Below are positions 63,531-64,000 of a DNA stretch of 64,000 bases, in pieces (within the stretch, counting starts at the first letter, position 1; each line of letters begins with the position of its first letter). Origin of the DNA: Yoonia vestfoldensis SKA53. GTDB taxonomy: Bacteria > Pseudomonadota > Alphaproteobacteria > Rhodobacterales > Rhodobacteraceae. The notes below the pieces were generated by a model. The model worked only from the letters and a program-made list of their open reading frames with translations, searched no databases and had not been told where the DNA came from. The DNA lies in contig NZ_CH672414.1 in the NCBI RefSeq assembly GCF_000152785.1, positions 2,793,350-2,857,349 of the forward strand, read 5' to 3'. The translations under genes were made by a program, and so were the position numbers.

Positions 63531-64000
63531 TCAAACCCCTGCGGTCACAATCGCCTGCGCCAGTACCGGCACGCTGTGCGCATTCAGGCCTGCGACATTG
63601 AACCGGCTGTCACCCACCATGTAGATCCCATGCGCTGCGCGCATCGCGGCGACTTGATCGGGCGTCGCGCCCAACCGGCTGAACATCCCGCGATGATGGG
63701 CAAGGAAATCGAAACGGTCGGTATTGGTCAGGCGTTTCAATTCATCGGCCAATTGCTGACGCAGCCCCAGCATGGACAGGCGTGTTTCTTCCAGTTCCGC
63801 CTCCCACTCTGCACGCAGGGCGGGGTCGGTCAGGATCGTGGTGACGACCCGCGCGCCGTGATCGGGCGGAAAGGAATAGTTCTGCCGGTTCAGAAAATTC
63901 AGGTTCTGTTGCGCGAGCGCCTGCTGGTCGGCGTCCTTGGCAATCGCCATCAGCGCGCCGGTGCGTTCACGGTAGATGCCGAAGTTCTTAGAACAACTGG
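63531..64000 (-). CDS. Aromatic/aspartate aminotransferase, C-terminal part
   Basis: The gene runs off the right edge; about 156 C-terminal residues are visible. The reading frame contains the PLP-lysine motif SCSKNFGIYRERTG at the window end, then FSRLGATPDQVAAMRAAHGIYMVGDSRFNVAGL, the end of class I type AspC/TyrB enzymes. Such enzymes transaminate aspartate and aromatic amino acids; which one cannot be said from this fragment. Confidence 0.9.
   Translation of the reverse strand, partial: SCSKNFGIYRERTGALMAIAKDADQQALAQQNLNFLNRQNYSFPPDHGARVVTTILTDPALRAEWEAELEETRLSMLGLRQQLADELKRLTNTDRFDFLAHHRGMFSRLGATPDQVAAMRAAHGIYMVGDSRFNVAGLNAHSVPVLAQAIVTAGV

Overview
The window is a chromosomal segment of an alphaproteobacterium, almost certainly a marine member of the Rhodobacteraceae (Roseobacter group). 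The grounds are (i) gene order and protein signatures typical of that family, such as pyrB - small protein - pyrC-like - plsY, argH - lipoprotein - DUF2834 - lysA - DUF4175, the 55-residue HemP, the aa3-oxidase subunit IV peptide, DUF6356, DUF2794 and the (beta-methyl)malyl-CoA lyase; (ii) GC-rich codon use; and (iii) iron-responsive DNA sites of the alphaproteobacterial kind, an Irr box and an Iron-Rhodo-like box. I cannot name the genus with confidence. The DNA is densely coding: about 72 genes, no gene-free stretch above 300 bases (the largest are about 214 bases before greA and 223 bases at 17253-17475, where I see nothing recognisable), and no rRNA, tRNA, CRISPR, IS element or prophage that I could find.

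Layout. 1-4.6 kb: cell-wall genes (envC end, ctpA), electron-transfer flavoprotein dehydrogenase and greA. 4.6-11.3 kb: housekeeping enzymes including S-formylglutathione hydrolase, an atypical alpha/beta hydrolase and ZapE. 11.4-13.4 kb: a bicarbonate module on the minus strand (beta-carbonic anhydrase, SbtA-type Na+/HCO3- transporter, SbtB-type PII protein). 14-19.7 kb: M17 aminopeptidase, NlpC/P60 enzyme, the iron-controlled hemP pair, an I78 inhibitor, glutathione-dependent formaldehyde dehydrogenase and a NYN/OST-HTH RNase-like protein. 19.7-21.7 kb: a TetR regulator, a small exported protein and the iron exporter/ferritin-like mbfA, with three matching palindromic operators and an Irr box. 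21.7-26.4 kb: molybdenum-cofactor genes (a MoeA fused to an unrecognised RNase H-like domain, MobB, MobA, FdhD). 26.5-36 kb: AzlCD, Lrp, an acyl-CoA dehydrogenase with an MBL hydrolase, Sua5 and an OmpA protein. 36-45.4 kb: ubiA/rsmE, gshA, plsY, pyrimidine genes, a uracil-DNA glycosylase and moaB. 45.4-53.7 kb: an RND efflux pair, DsbD-like, YqgE, TlpA and argH. 53.7-64 kb: lysA, DUF4175, zinc-ribbon protein, ftsEX, plsC, accA, mcl1 and the end of an aromatic/aspartate aminotransferase.

How the parts connect. Formaldehyde handling by glutathione is spread over the window (gshA makes the thiol precursor, adhI oxidises the adduct, fghA hydrolyses it to formate), and the Mo-cofactor/FdhD genes could serve a formate dehydrogenase lying outside. 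The bicarbonate module could feed carboxylations such as AccA and the ethylmalonyl-CoA pathway implied by mcl1; this link is inference. Iron is addressed twice: uptake (hemP, Iron-Rhodo-like box) and export/storage (mbfA, Irr box).

I did not find a clearly new multi-gene defence or mobile system. The most unusual items are the RNase H-like/MoeA fusion, the three-operator TetR module overlapping Irr control of mbfA, the SbtA/SbtB/carbonic anhydrase operon in a presumed heterotroph, and a dihydroorotase homologue that has lost its metal ligands.
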